Shown here: one piece after another, positions 1-10,866 of the stretch
How positions within the stretch are numbered: the first letter of the stretch is position 1
Layout of the letters: each line of letters starts with the position of its first letter
Source of the DNA: Mycoplasmataceae bacterium
GTDB taxonomy: Bacteria; Bacillota_I; Bacilli_A; Mycoplasmatales; Mycoplasmoidaceae
Direction: 5' to 3'
Assembly: GCA_020024755.1 (NCBI GenBank)
Contig: JAHHTH010000004.1
Location: 154,027-218,026 of the forward strand
DNA: 64,000 nt
Notes under the pieces: model-generated
Database searches by the model: none
Seen by the model: the letters and a program-made list of their open reading frames with translations, nothing else
What the model was told of the DNA's origin: nothing
Translations under genes and position numbers: made by a program

Positions 1-1
1 T

Positions 2-643
2 CATTCAACCAATCTAAGTAATGCCCAAGAAGTAAATAAAGCTAAGCAAAAAACAATTGAAGAAATTAATGAATTATTGAAAGGGATGGATATTTCAGAA
101 ATAGTTAGCAATGCTAATATACTAGCAACGAAAATTAAACAAATTATTGACAAGAATCTTTTTCCAATTGATGATGTTAATGAAATTATTAAATTAGTTA
201 AAACAAGTCAAAGATTTGCTGATGGCGACAAGATTCATTTAGTTTGCGATATTGACAAGCACTTTAATAGTCAAGAAAAATATAATAAATTCATAGAGAA
301 ATGTAAACATGAAAAAGTTAATGTATATATAACTAAACCATGTTTTGAATTATGAATATTGTTTCATCATAGTGATTGTAAATGCTATGACTATAACAAT
401 TTACTAAATAATACTAAAATTGGAAATAATGGTAAATTTATTTCATGAAAATTAAGAGACTTTCATGCAATGTCGAAGAAACATATTAATGATGAAAAGT
501 TCTACTCTAATCTAGTTAATGTTCAAAAAGCAATTGATAATTCATTAAATTATTCTACTAATCTATTTGAGTTATATGACAAATTAGGAACAAATATTCC
601 TGATCTTCTTATAATGATATTTAAAAAGAATCTACACAAGTAG
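2..643 (+). CDS. RloB/AbiLii-like protein, C-terminal part (cut by window start)
   Basis: The reading frame is open from the first bases of the window, so the N-terminus is missing; about 213 residues remain. One in-frame TGA-Trp joins the central motif PCFELWILFHH to the rest. An acidic stretch (VCDIDK) about 35 residues before a PCFEL motif is the pattern of the RloB-like family (AbiLii of AbiL abortive-infection systems), usually encoded after an RloA/AbiLi ATPase. The second RloB-like protein at 33799-34389 has the same two motifs. A small HNH gene follows 125 bases downstream, the same order as in the second locus. The ATPase partner is presumably just outside the window. The family call rests on motifs, not a search. 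Confidence 0.65.
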
Positions 644-674
644 TTAAATAGTAGAATCAGCAAGATACATTAAA

Positions 675-728
675 TGCTTGATTGAGAAATTAGATGGATT
701 TTGCTTGATTGAGAAATTAGAAGGATTT
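675..728 (+). repeat. Tandem repeat, 27-bp unit, two copies
   Basis: Two adjacent copies start at 675 and 702, each containing GCTTGATTGAGAAATTAGA; they differ at one clear position. They fill the gap between the RloB-like gene and the HNH gene and could be a binding site or a duplication scar. Confidence 0.7.
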
Positions 729-768
729 ATAATTTATTAATATATTAAATTAATGAAGAGGTAGTCAT

Positions 769-1038
769 ATGCAAATTAATGATACTAAACTTAAGAAAAT
801 TTGAGAAAAAGCACCATACTGCAGTTGTAATCAAATTGATTGTTCTCCAAATAACCACAGATTATGTCCTATATGTGGTGAAAAAATGTTATGAGGTGCA
901 TATTGAGGTCATGTAACACAAAGAAATAGCTATTTTGCTTGAGACATAGATCATATTATCCCTATATCAAAAGGTGAAACTAGTGAACTATCTAATTTAA
1001 GAGCAGTTCATGCTAGATGTAATCGTTCTAGAAAATAA
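769..1038 (+). CDS. Small HNH endonuclease-like protein
   Basis: The product is 89 residues, with four TGA-Trp codons. A zinc-knuckle CPICG (residues ~39-43) follows an N-terminal cysteine cluster (CSCNQIDC). The HNH core is DIDHIIPISKG, then NLRAVHARCN, which matches the DH-I-x-P and N-L-x-x-x-H-x-x-C-N pattern of HNH nucleases. The ATG follows GAAGAGGTAGTCAT, which gives a Shine-Dalgarno at suitable spacing. A close paralogue lies at 33458-33778, also directly after an RloB-like gene; both share KIW.KA.YC.CNQ.DC and NLRAVH..CN. The recurring pairing suggests a functional link to RloAB rather than a free-standing homing nuclease. That link is inference. Confidence 0.75.
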
Positions 1039-1241
1039 ATCTAGAACATATAAAAACTTCTAAAGTATTTATGTGTTTTAAATTATGAAACAATTTATAT
1101 CAAGGATATCACTTAGTTTTATTTATTAATCATTTTTAAAATCAATATCCTCATTTAACTTAGACTCTATTCTATTAATTTGTTCTATATCTATTAATGA
1201 AACTGATCATCTTATACATCATAAATAACCTTATTGAATAG

Positions 1242-1270
1242 AGAATAGATATATTGTATCTATTCTTTTA
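1242..1270 (+). terminator. Rho-independent terminator
   Basis: A perfect 10-bp stem, AGAATAGATA / TATCTATTCT, with a 5-base loop is followed by TTTA. It lies after the HNH gene and before the next gene. The rest of the 1039-1374 gap is AT-rich with no recognisable gene. Confidence 0.6.
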
Positions 1271-1374
1271 TTTAGTTATTTGCTATTTATATATATCTAG
1301 CTATAATTAGTGGTTAAAGAAAATAATAATAGTAATCCTATTGATACTATAATTAAATATTGAGGTTAATGAAT

Positions 1375-1821
1375 ATGGAATTAAATGTACAAGATCAATA
1401 TCTAGACGATTATGAAGAAGAAGATGAAGATGAAACAGAACTAGATGATGCATTTAGTTTTATTACTAAAAGCATTAAATCTGTAACAGATAAAGCTAAA
1501 TTAGTAATGAATGATGCAATACTAGGGATAAGAGATAATGCAGAAAAGAGAAAAATCCAAGCATTATTGGAAAGTGAATCTTTCCAATCATTACTAAATT
1601 ATATTGTGATAGATTATGTTAAAGGTCTATGCAACTGAAGAAACAGATTTGAAGAATTATCTAAGGATGATTGCAGAAGAATTGCTATAGAAACTAAACA
1701 ACCACAATATATTGAACAAATAACTGAATATGTTCATAAAGTCTATATGCCAATATTCTATTCTTCTTTTTGTGAATTAATTAGTAGCAAAAAGAAAGTT
1801 TATAAGTTGGTTAGTAAGTAG
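1375..1821 (+). CDS. Hypothetical acidic protein
   Basis: The product is 148 residues with one TGA-Trp codon. The first ~30 residues are strongly acidic (YEEEDEDETELDD), followed by a helical, lysine-rich body with no recognised motif and no membrane segment. The ATG at 1375 is chosen because GAGG lies 9 bases upstream; an in-frame ATG at 1369 and TTG at 1360 are alternatives. It stands alone between the HNH gene and a convergent minus-strand gene. Function unknown. Confidence 0.5.
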
Positions 1822-2048
1822 GGGAATGGTAGCATTGTTTCAATAAATTAGTGGAAGTATTTTTCATTAATTTTTTTACCAAGAACCAAAGAAAAAACAT
1901 TTTTACAATTGAATGAAAAAACTCATTAATAAAAAATGATTATAATATGCACAATTTTGTACCTATAAGTACAATTATATTTCAATATAATCTTTCTAGA
2001 TGTAAGTGATAGTTATAGGCCTTATTATCAGCAAAAATTGAGTATGCA

Positions 2049-3701
2049 TTATAATAAACTTTTAAATATATCTTCAATCTTTTTTAACTTATCTCGTTTA
2101 TAATCCTCTCTACATTTCAATAGATATTCCCATATGCTAATATAGGATTTGAAAATATTATTTTCCTCATTAAAATAGTCATCTAATTCTTCACCATAGT
2201 ATTTATCTAAAACAAAATAAATTATATCCATTAATAGTAGAACATATTGTTCACAGAATGATTCAGAACCAGTAACTTTCCCTTCCATACTTATATATTT
2301 TATTCTTTTGGTTAATAATGGATGTCTGCCTTCTTTTATATAATTTGTTAGTTCAGTATCATTTGTTTTGTAACCAAAATTATTTTCTGCAAAGTTTTTT
2401 AGAGAACTTATAAAGGCAATCATTTCAGTCTTCCCAAATGCAAGAATATATAAATAATCTTCGATATATGATCTAAATGTACTTAATTTGATTTCTTTAA
2501 ATCTATTTTTAATTTCAGCATATCATAACAATGCATAAGAATAAGCAATTGTGTCATACAACAAAATATGGCAAGCTGTATTTTCTCTTCATTCCATACT
2601 CATTTTGTAATTGAATATTATTTGATCTATATTGTAATATGTTAGAAATGCATATTCAACTTTGTCTAAATTAAGATTAAAATATTTTTCAATTTCTATT
2701 TTTTTAAATAAGTCATACAATTGTCGACTTTGCATTACTGTGTTAATATCTTTATTTGAAAGTTCTTGGTGTATTTCTGCAATAAAAAACCTTGATAGCA
2801 TTCATTCCATTTGTGGCTTGAATAATTTCATTTCATCAAAGGTTAATCCCTTAGATGCTTTAATTACTTCTTCCTGTTGATCACCGTCTTTGGAAATACT
2901 TGTATTTTTATTTTCTTCATAATCATATTCATTTTTTAACATTAATGTATTATGACGTTCATATTCTAGATGTTCAAGCACTTTTTTATATCTTGTTAAG
3001 TATAGATTTGGTTTGAATAGATCAAGTAGAGAAGAAATTGTCTTATATACTATTTCAGAGGTTTCGATCAATTTAGTAATATACTTGTTATGACAATCTT
3101 TTACTTTATCACCATATACTTGATTCACGTTAAAACATACCATTTTATCTTTTTGTTGATGTATTAGTCCAGAAAGATCCTTTCAGAAGTCTAAAAGTTC
3201 TTCACAATATTTACTGTAAAGCTTTACAAAGGTATTGTCTTCCTTATTCGTTAATCAATTCTCTGTTAGGTATTTATGATCACCTGTCTCATGAAGCATT
3301 CTTATTCTTAAGCAACAATCAAGTAACTTTCTATATTCTGTAAATGCTATATAGTATGAGCCAAAGTTTAAAGCAAGTATGAAATTTTGTAATGTTAACC
3401 TAATTTCTTGGCAGAATTCTTGTAAATCTTTCCTACTAGTACAATCGTAAATGAAGTGCAGTGTTATTTCTAATTCTTGGAAATATGAAAACATTAACTC
3501 ACAGTGCATTCACCGGATTATGCAATTACTTTCAATTGTCTTATCAGCATTGTTCATATAAAAAAGCATTCACAAATGTAAATTTTTGTTTTCTATTATT
3601 TCATCAAATTTTTCACTTCTTAGTAGCACTCTCATTGGAAAGAATGTTTTTGTAGGAACATCATCAAGTAATTTTGCTGTTTTAAAAGTTATTTTTTCCA
3701 T
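2049..3701 (-). CDS. Large hypothetical helical protein (550 aa)
   Basis: One frame stays open for 550 residues once the TGA codons are read as Trp; the true stop is TAA at 2049. The ATG at 3701 is the first after an upstream in-frame TAA at 3723-3725. The protein looks almost entirely alpha-helical, rich in Lys, Glu, Tyr and aromatic residues, with no signal peptide, no membrane segment and no nucleotide-binding motif. I do not recognise the family. It ends facing the plus-strand gene that ends at 1821. Its place beside RloB and HNH genes makes an accessory role possible, but nothing in the protein shows it. Confidence 0.6.
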
Positions 3702-3972
3702 TTTGTTCTCGCTATTTTTAAATTATAAATATGTTTCATTACAATTATTTAAATATTTATTAGAGAATGCCATAGTTTATACTATCTTTATTAATATTGA
3801 AATAAATTTCATACTAGGAATTTTTGAAAGGTTTATAGCATAAAGATATTACCCCCTGAATAGTAGTTAACATAATATCATTTTTGGAATTATTAATTTA
3901 TTAAGAATTAGTAAATTATGAAATTTTGCTTATTGATAATTTTGATTATAAACACTTTTGTATAATAAATAT

Positions 3973-5055
3973 ATGCAATGTTCATTGATTAGTAGAATAA
4001 AACATAGAGAAGTAAACCATGAAGAAATTGGTAAATGAGTAAAAGATAAAAGAACTAATGTTCTAGTATTAAGATTTATTGCTAGTTTATTTGTAATAGG
4101 TGTACATCTAAGATTTATTTTAAACAAAGGTTATAGTTCAAATTCTATTTCTTTTTCTATAGTAGAATGCATTACTGTTACTGGTGTAGATATATTTATA
4201 ATTTGTACTGCCATATCTTCATACATGAAGAGTAAGAATAACTACAAAAGATATTTGATATTAGTTGGTATACTTTATCTGTGATCATTTTCTGTTCAAT
4301 TACAAAACATTATAATGCATAATGATATTGATTATTTAGCATTATTTATTCCTTTCTTTTTTGGAAAGGACTTGTGATATTTAAGAGCATATGTTGTATT
4401 CTATCCATTAATTCCTATTATAAACAAAGGCCTAAAGGATTTTAACTTAGCAATAATGTTCATTATCTTTTATATGATTTTTACTATAACTCAAAGCTTT
4501 GATATTAGAGAATTTAATATTTCAAGCGGATATCATATTCTTCATTTTATATTCTTATATATGTTTACAAGATCAATGATGATTGTATTCTTTAATTATT
4601 TTGACAAAAGAAAATGAATATTAATAATATCTGGCTCATTATACTTATTGTTCTTATTATCTAATATCTTAACTACCTATTACATTAAAAGTAATACTAG
4701 ATATTCAGATTATCCAGTAATATTTATGGCAACTTCATTTAGTATCTTCTTTATGTTTTTAGATTTTAAGAAGAACAAGTTTAACAAGTTTATATGTTTC
4801 TTAGGGAGAAACTCGTTGTGATTTTATATATTGGATAATAGATTCTCTTGTATCCATAAATGAGGAATAAGTGGATGGTTCGGTAATATGAATAATTCAT
4901 GTGTGTGTGTGTGTGAATACTTATGTGCATTTATTCTTAAAACATTGATCATAATATTAATTATTGTGGTATTCCATTTTATTTATATTGGTATTTCAAA
5001 ATTAATATCTAAAAAGAAAGCAAAGAATGCAGAATATATTATATGCAATAAATAA
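3973..5055 (+). CDS. Membrane acyltransferase (acyltransferase-3 / OafA-like)
   Basis: The product is 360 residues with about ten hydrophobic segments and six TGA-Trp codons. An early RFIASLFVIGVHLRF segment resembles the R-x-x-A-x-x-V-x-x-H start of acyltransferase-3 proteins, which O-acylate surface sugars using a cytoplasmic acyl donor. The family's usual length is about 330-370 residues, so this copy is full length. The C-terminal third contains a (TG)8 tract (4900-4915) that is read in frame here. There is no Shine-Dalgarno; TATAAT at 3961-3966 ends 6 bases before the ATG, so the mRNA is probably leaderless. It sits just upstream of the sialyltransferase and may decorate the same glycan. 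The family call is moderate. Confidence 0.65.
4900..4915 (+). repeat. (TG)8 dinucleotide tract inside the acyltransferase gene
   Basis: Eight uninterrupted TG units encode a Cys-Val run. Gain or loss of one unit would shift the frame and truncate the protein before its last membrane segments. Such tracts are known contingency loci for surface genes in mycoplasmas; switching here is inferred. Confidence 0.85.
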
Positions 5056-5149
5056 ATTTTCTAAATACTAGTTTCAAGTGCATTCTTACAACAATATAAA
5101 TTCATTTTTCTTGTAGTTTAATAATATTCATAGATGCTATAATAATCAT

Positions 5150-6094
5150 ATGAAATCTAAAACACTTTTTTTGTTTGAATCGAATTATAGTACCTTACTT
5201 TCTATGGTTTATTGTTTTAAGAATAATATTAAAATTAATAGAGTTATTAATATATTTCAAGAAAACCAAAAAGGAACTAAGAGCATTCTTACTTATTTGC
5301 ATAAAAAATATAATTATTGATGCGGATATCAAGACTTTTTTAAAAAAGTTTATTTTGCTTATTTTAAATTTATTAGAGCTGAAAAGTACGACATTATTTT
5401 TACTTCACCGCATACACCTTCATATGAATTTGTACGTGAATATTTAAGCCAGAAAGGTTTGAATCCAAAGTACTACTTTGTTGATGATGGGTTAGCATTT
5501 AAACAAAAAAAATATTGAGATCGTTTTGGTGACAAGATCAATTTGTCTACAAAGATGATTGTAGACTCTCCGAATAAGTTTATTTCCAAAAATAAGCAAG
5601 ATGTTGTGAATCTATTCAATGATTTCCCTGAGCTATCAAAGAAACAAAAGAAATATATAAATAATTTCTTTGGATTATCTCTAAAGAAAATGGAAAAAGA
5701 AATGGACTGTATTTTATTAACACAACCGCTGTATGAAGATGGTTTATGTAATTTAGATGATAAACAATTACTTTACAACTTATATATTGATAATTTGTTA
5801 GATGGAAAAATAGAAGCAAAACAATTGTGAATAAAACCACACCCAAGAGAAACACAACTTGTTCGAATTAGTAATAAAAATGTAAACACATTCTATATAG
5901 AAAGAAATATACCAATTGAGTTATTATTTTTAAATGGTTTGAAAGTAAAAAATATTGTAAGTTTTATTACTTCTACAATTATTTATAAAAAGTTTTTAGA
6001 TTGCAATTTTATAAATTTAGATTTGAAATGAGAAAAAGGTATAAATGTAGATGAAATAAGAACTTGTATAAAAAAAACTAATTTTGTCTTATAA
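5150..6094 (+). CDS. Sialyltransferase-like glycosyltransferase (GT52 type)
   Basis: The product is 314 residues. Features of GT52/polysialyltransferase-like GT-B enzymes are present: a central YYFVDDGLAF motif, then LTQPLYEDG and IKPHPRET, the last matching the conserved K-x-H-P-R element that binds CMP-sialic acid in bacterial sialyltransferases. No signal peptide is present; the enzyme should act in the cytoplasm or at the inner membrane face. The gene converges with neuC and overlaps its 3' end by 17 bases. TATAAT at 5138-5143, with an extended TGC, ends 6 bases before the ATG and no Shine-Dalgarno is seen. Linkage and acceptor cannot be read from the sequence. The adjacent CMP-sialate pathway supports the call. 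Confidence 0.7.
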
Positions 6095-7148
6095 AATTAA
6101 CAATTAATTTAGTTGCATATTTTAATGTGTTATTCTTACAGTATGGATTACTATGTTTTATTTTTAGATCCTTTAATGATTCGATAGCCTTTAAAATGTC
6201 TTTTTCCTTACAAGGAATATTTATTATATTGTTACTTCTAATTCTTCCTAATTGTCTATCTCCAATATTTATAATTGGTTTGCAAAGACAAGGCACTTCA
6301 ATAATTCCAGATGAAGAATTTCCTACTAAAGCTTTTGAATATGACAACAGTGAAAAGAAATCATCATTGCTAAGAGAAGGGAAGTAATCAAAATTATTTT
6401 TAGAACAAAATTCCTTGATTAAATTAATGTATGTGTTTCCACCTACATCATTATTTCCACCTAAAAATACAAATTTATATCCATTATCTACTAATTTTTG
6501 GCATGTTCCAAGAAGAATTTTACCTTGGTTTATGTCATTCTTAATTGTTTCAGGATGGAATAATATAACTATGTAGTTTTTGTATTTTTTATAAAAACTA
6601 TTTATTTTAAAATTATGAACATTAGAGCACCCTAGAGATCCAATATTATGCACATTGCTTTTACCCATATTTAGAATGTTTTGTTTATATTGTTCAGTTG
6701 CTGTTAAATGTAATGAAGACATCATGGTTATTGAATGTCTTACAAATTCATCATATGCGCCTAAAGTTATTTCCCCTCCATGTAGATGTATTATAGGAAT
6801 GTTCAACATTGCTGCACATATAGCAAAAGGAAGAATTTCACTTCTATCCCCTAATAGCATTAAATAATCAATCTTATTCTTTTTTAAATAATTTGTAAAC
6901 TTGGTTTGAAGTTTAGACATAATATCAATGACTTGATATTTATCATTGTTTCTATCTGCATTAACTTTCATAATGTCTGCATTAGGAAAATCAGTTAATA
7001 CACTTTTATATGTAGAACCATATTTCTTTGATAGATGCATTCCGCTAATTAAAATTTTTAAATCAATTTCACTATCTAATTCTTTTAATAGTTTTCTCAT
7101 GATTCAATAATCAGCTCTCGAAGTAGTTACATATAATAAATTAGCCAT
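6078..7148 (-). CDS. neuC: UDP-N-acetylglucosamine 2-epimerase, hydrolysing (NeuC)
   Basis: The product is 356 residues, the usual length. The N-terminus MANLLYVTTSRADYW carries the family's T-x-(S/T)-R-A-D-Y motif; the ATG at 7148 is chosen because it restores this motif. YLMLLGDR, IIHLHGGE and VGNSSSGIIEVP match conserved segments of NeuC/WecB-fold enzymes. The enzyme converts UDP-GlcNAc to ManNAc plus UDP, the first step of sialic acid synthesis. Its ATG overlaps the stop of neuA (TAATG), so translation is coupled. It is the last gene of the minus-strand neu operon. Confidence 0.9.
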
Positions 7149-8356
7149 TAAAACACCTTCTTATTTAGTAATTCATATGCACTATCATTTAAATGCAATC
7201 CGTCTAATGAATATTGCAATAGTAAATTATTTTGATCACAAATATATTTATTGATATCAATAAAGTCATCTTTGTATATTAGTTTTAATTCATCATTTAA
7301 TATCCTTACCTTGGATATAAATTCTTTCCCTCTATCATTTCTATATATTGTATATGGCACAGATAATACTTTAATTTGTTTTGGTTTTAGTGTCGATATT
7401 ATCAAACTAATATTTTTTAATATTTCATTAACATTATTTGAAGATGCTAAATCATTACTACCAATTAAAATATAAAGATTATCTATGTCTATATTTAGAT
7501 TAGCTGAGTTAATTAATTTAACATATTGTTCTGATCTAATTGTAGCTATCCCTCAATTAGAAATATTTTTAGGAAGAGGTCAATATTCAACTAGCGAATC
7601 TCCTAACACTACATTTTTCAAATGTTTATTGTGAACGAAACTATTAAATTTAGTTTGTAATGAATTAAAGAGTTTTGACTGATTTGATTTATCTCTTATT
7701 ATGCTTAGTGCAATATTAAAGTCTTCAATATCATCTATATCGATTGATGATATCTTATCCATTAGATAAGCCTGAGTATTTCCTTTTAAAAAGAATGTTT
7801 TTAATTCTAGATATTTTTTAATGTTAGCAATATATATTGCACCATTTGGAGTATATTGTTGCTCAAAAGTTTGTCTTCCATAAGATGATAGTTTTGTATC
7901 AGAAGTTAGATAATAATTAGTATCTAAGTTCATATATAAAGAAGTTGGTTTTGAAGCTTTGCAAAATGAAACTACCATATTATTGCCATTAAATAAATTG
8001 AATGCTTCTTTAATATGCTCTGCATTTCTTAATGGAGATGTTGGTTGTAGTAAGCAAAAGGTATCGCCACCATTATAATTTTCCAAAATTAACTTTAAAG
8101 AATCATAACTAGACGTTTTATCACTAGCTTCTTGTTCTGTTCTCTTGTGATATGTCAATTTATCAGCATAAATAATTTTAACATCATTAATATATTTTTC
8201 TGAATCACTAGAGAATACTATTTCATCAAATTCATTAGATTCTATTGCTGCATCAATTGTATAAAAACACAGAGGTTTATTATACAGAAATAGCATATTC
8301 TTATCTTTTAACCCCTTTGAGCCACTTCTAGCTAATATAATAGCAATCTTTCTCAT
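7148..8356 (-). CDS. neuA: CMP-sialic acid synthetase with C-terminal SGNH esterase domain (NeuA)
   Basis: The product is 402 residues. Residues ~1-225 are a CMP-NeuAc synthetase: IAIILARSGSKGLKDKN is the CTP-binding start, LLQPTSPLR the conserved block. Residues ~250-402 form an SGNH/GDSL hydrolase: GDSLVEYW, LIGSNDLASS and DGLHLNDSAY give the Ser, Gly/Asn and Asp-x-x-His positions. Fused O-acetylesterase domains of this kind are known in NeuA of E. coli K1 and group B Streptococcus, where they remove O-acetyl groups from sialic acid. The start at 8356 is preferred over an upstream TTG because it matches the family start. It overlaps neuB and neuC through TAATG junctions. Confidence 0.9.
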
Positions 8357-9405
8357 TATTTTTTTTCCTCTCAAATGAATTTAGAATGCACTATTAAATC
8401 ATCTGCTTCAAAGTCTTGTTCTGCTACTTTGCCCAATAGCTTTTCTCATTCTCATGCACTAATACCATTTCCTGGTCTTTTAGTTGTAATATTCTTTTCA
8501 GAAAAGATGTCACCTTTCTTAATGTTCTTTTTGGCAACAATTGATCTTCTTGCTATAAACTTATTCTTTAATTCAGAATTAGTAACATATTTATTTTCTG
8601 AGCCTAGAGATAATTCCGCTGCATGAACACCTTCTACTAAATTCTTAAATTCTTCTTCATTTAAAGATGCTTTGTGATCTGGGCCTAGAAGATTTCTATC
8701 AAGAGTAAAATGTTTTTCAATAAATTCTACACCATATGGAATACTCGCTACTGCTGCGTAAATATTTCTAGAATGATCACTAAATCCTATTTTGTTATGT
8801 TTAAATTCTTTTTTAAATTGTTTTAATACATTTAAGTTGACATCTTCATAAGGAGTAGGATATTCTGTATTACAATGTAATACAGCTATTTGACTATCCT
8901 TAATTCCATTTGATTTTAATAGTTTTATACATGCTTTAATTTCCTTGATAGAAGACATCCCTGTAGATAATAGAAAATAATTCTTAGGATTATTTAATTC
9001 TGAAAGTCTTTTGATATATGGATAATTATTAATTTCTCCTGAAGGAATCTTTCAAATTCTTTGCCCAATAGAATTTAAGAAATTAATTGAGTCAATATCA
9101 AATGGTGTTGCAAATACTTCAATATTTTTATTTTTGCTTTTGACATAATTTCTAAGCATTTTATAATCATCATAACTAAGTTCTAATTTTTTAGTCATTT
9201 CTAATTGTGATTCTTTTGTTCCGGTAGTTTTCTTTTGATATTCCGCTTTTGGGGCTTTTTTAGATATTAAACTTGAGGATTTAAATACTTGGAACTTAAT
9301 TGCATCAACATTATTCTTTACTAATGAATCTACCATTTTTTTAGCTAATTTAATATTACCATTGTGATTGCAACCAATTTCACCTATTATCATTACTTTG
9401 CTCAT
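8356..9405 (-). CDS. neuB: N-acetylneuraminate synthase (NeuB)
   Basis: The product is 349 residues, typical for the family. IGEIGCNHNGNIKLAKKM at the N-terminus, DAIKFQVFK, and PYGVEFIEKHFTLDR match sialic acid synthases that condense ManNAc with phosphoenolpyruvate. The C-terminal part (RRSIVAKKNIKKGDIF, TKRPGNGIS) is the SAF/antifreeze-like domain. The ATG is preceded by AAGGAG. Related synthases make legionaminic or pseudaminic acid; no Leg- or Pse-specific dehydratase or aminotransferase is seen here, so Neu5Ac is the most likely product. It lies between neuD and neuA, overlapping neuA's start. Confidence 0.92.
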
Positions 9406-9415
9406 ATAAAACTCC

Positions 9416-10048
9416 TTATTTGTTCTTTTTTAAGAATTTAGCTGGATTACCAACTACCACATCGTTGTCTTTTACATTCTTTCTTACTACTGAACCTGCA
9501 CCGGTAATAGAATTCTTACCAATATTTAATTGTCCAAACACAATACTTCCTGATCCAACTCAAACATTATCTTCAATATTTACATCACCATTAATAATTG
9601 CACCCGGTGATATATTACAATGATTTGCTATATGTGAACCGTGGTCAATAATTGAACCTGTGTTAATTATGTTATTATCACCTATTGTAATATTTGATGT
9701 AATTGTTACATTAGATCCAATAAAATTACCAGAACCTAATTTAACATCTTTTGCAATGATTGCTGTTTTATCTATTATGTTGACAGTCTTTAAATTATAT
9801 TTTTGTATTTTTTGAAATCATTCTTTTCTTATTTCATTGTTTCCAACAGCGACAATAAAGTAATACTTTTTTAATATATTTACATTTTTGTCTGAAATAT
9901 CATTTGCAATAATTTTAGATATAGAAGAAATTTCTTTATATTTGTCTATACAACCTATAAATTTATACTTTAATTTTGAATATTTATTTATACTTGAGAT
10001 CACAGAGTTCGCATGCCCACCAGACCCAATTAACACTATTTTTCTCAT
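9416..10048 (-). CDS. neuD: Sialic acid O-acetyltransferase-like protein (NeuD)
   Basis: The product is 210 residues. IVLIGSGGHANSVI at the N-terminus is the Rossmann-like start of the NeuD/PglD family. The second half is a left-handed beta-helix with repeats such as IGSNVTITSNITIGDNN and NVWVGSGSIVFG. NeuD proteins acetylate sialic acid or support NeuB. It is the first gene of the neuDBAC operon, 10 bases upstream of neuB. On the minus strand TATAAT (10055-10060) ends 6 bases before the ATG with an extended TGC, and no Shine-Dalgarno is seen, so the operon mRNA is predicted to be leaderless. Confidence 0.85.
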
Positions 10049-10140
10049 AACATTATTATAGCATCTATAGATAATTATAATATTTATATATTATAATAAA
10101 ACACATACATGTTAATCATTTTGTGTGGTATTATCTAATT
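10049..10140. promoter_or_regulatory. Divergent promoters of neuDBAC and the nucleotidyltransferase gene
   Basis: The minus-strand -10 TATAAT occupies 10055-10060 and the plus-strand -10 TATTAT occupies 10129-10134. Each is an extended -10 (TGC, TGG) and each ends exactly 6 bases before its ATG. The space between is AT-only sequence with TATATTATAATA. Confidence 0.55.
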
Positions 10141-10866
10141 ATGAAAAACTTAAATATTGTAATCCCTGCAGGAGGGGAAGGAAAAAGATTTAAAGAAGGC
10201 GGATATAATAATTTGAAGCCTTTTATAACTATTAATGGAAAAACAATGATTGAACATGTTATTGATGGCTTTGTGTCAAAAAAATATAACGTTAAGATTT
10301 ATATTATCATGCAAGAAATACATATGCACGAATATAATGCATTAATTAAAAATATTTGTGATAAACATTCTAATGTTACATTTTTACCGTTGGTTTCAAA
10401 AACAGAAGGAACTGTATGCACAATTTTAAATTGATGTCAAATTTTCAACAATGATGATATGGTATTATCTGCTAATTGTGATCAGCTTGCTGATATAACA
10501 CTAGATGAATATATCGATCAATCAGTAGATTTTGATGGATCTCTATTAGTGTTTGGAGGAGAAAAATCTCCTAATTGATCATATGTAAAAATTGAAAATG
10601 ATTTAATTATAGAAGTCGTTGATAAAAATCCAATTACTGATGTAGCACTGATTGGATGATATTTTTGAAAAAAAGGGAGTGATATGATTAACTCATTTAT
10701 ATGGTTATTAATGAATAATATAAGAACAAAAAATGAATTTATGCAAAACATTCCGTATAATTTCATCATTTCCCAAAATAAAAAAGTAAAACCAATTTTC
10801 ATAGATAGAAGTAAAGTTCATGGTTTAGGAACACCTATGGAATTGACTAAATACCTAAATAAATAA
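10141..10866 (+). CDS. Sugar-phosphate nucleotidyltransferase
   Basis: The product is 241 residues with five TGA-Trp codons. IVIPAGGEGKRFKEGGY is the nucleotide-binding signature of the NTP-transferase fold; NLKPFITINGKTMIEHV is the sugar-phosphate segment and LSANCDQLADI the metal-binding aspartate region. The enzyme would activate a sugar phosphate to an NDP-sugar. The nucleotide and sugar cannot be told from sequence. It is divergent from neuD and precedes a GT14-like transferase. The ATG at 10141 is used because the shorter protein starts directly at the motif; an upstream TTG at 10123 is unlikely. Confidence 0.75.

Noticed and set aside
3586..3843. Plus-strand ORF opposite the start of the 2049-3701 gene
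   Set aside because: It overlaps the long minus-strand gene, has no start signal and no recognisable protein features.
5175..5447. A 90-residue plus-strand ORF in another frame of the sialyltransferase gene
   Set aside because: The frame from 5150 is continuous to 6094 with TGA as Trp and carries the family motifs.
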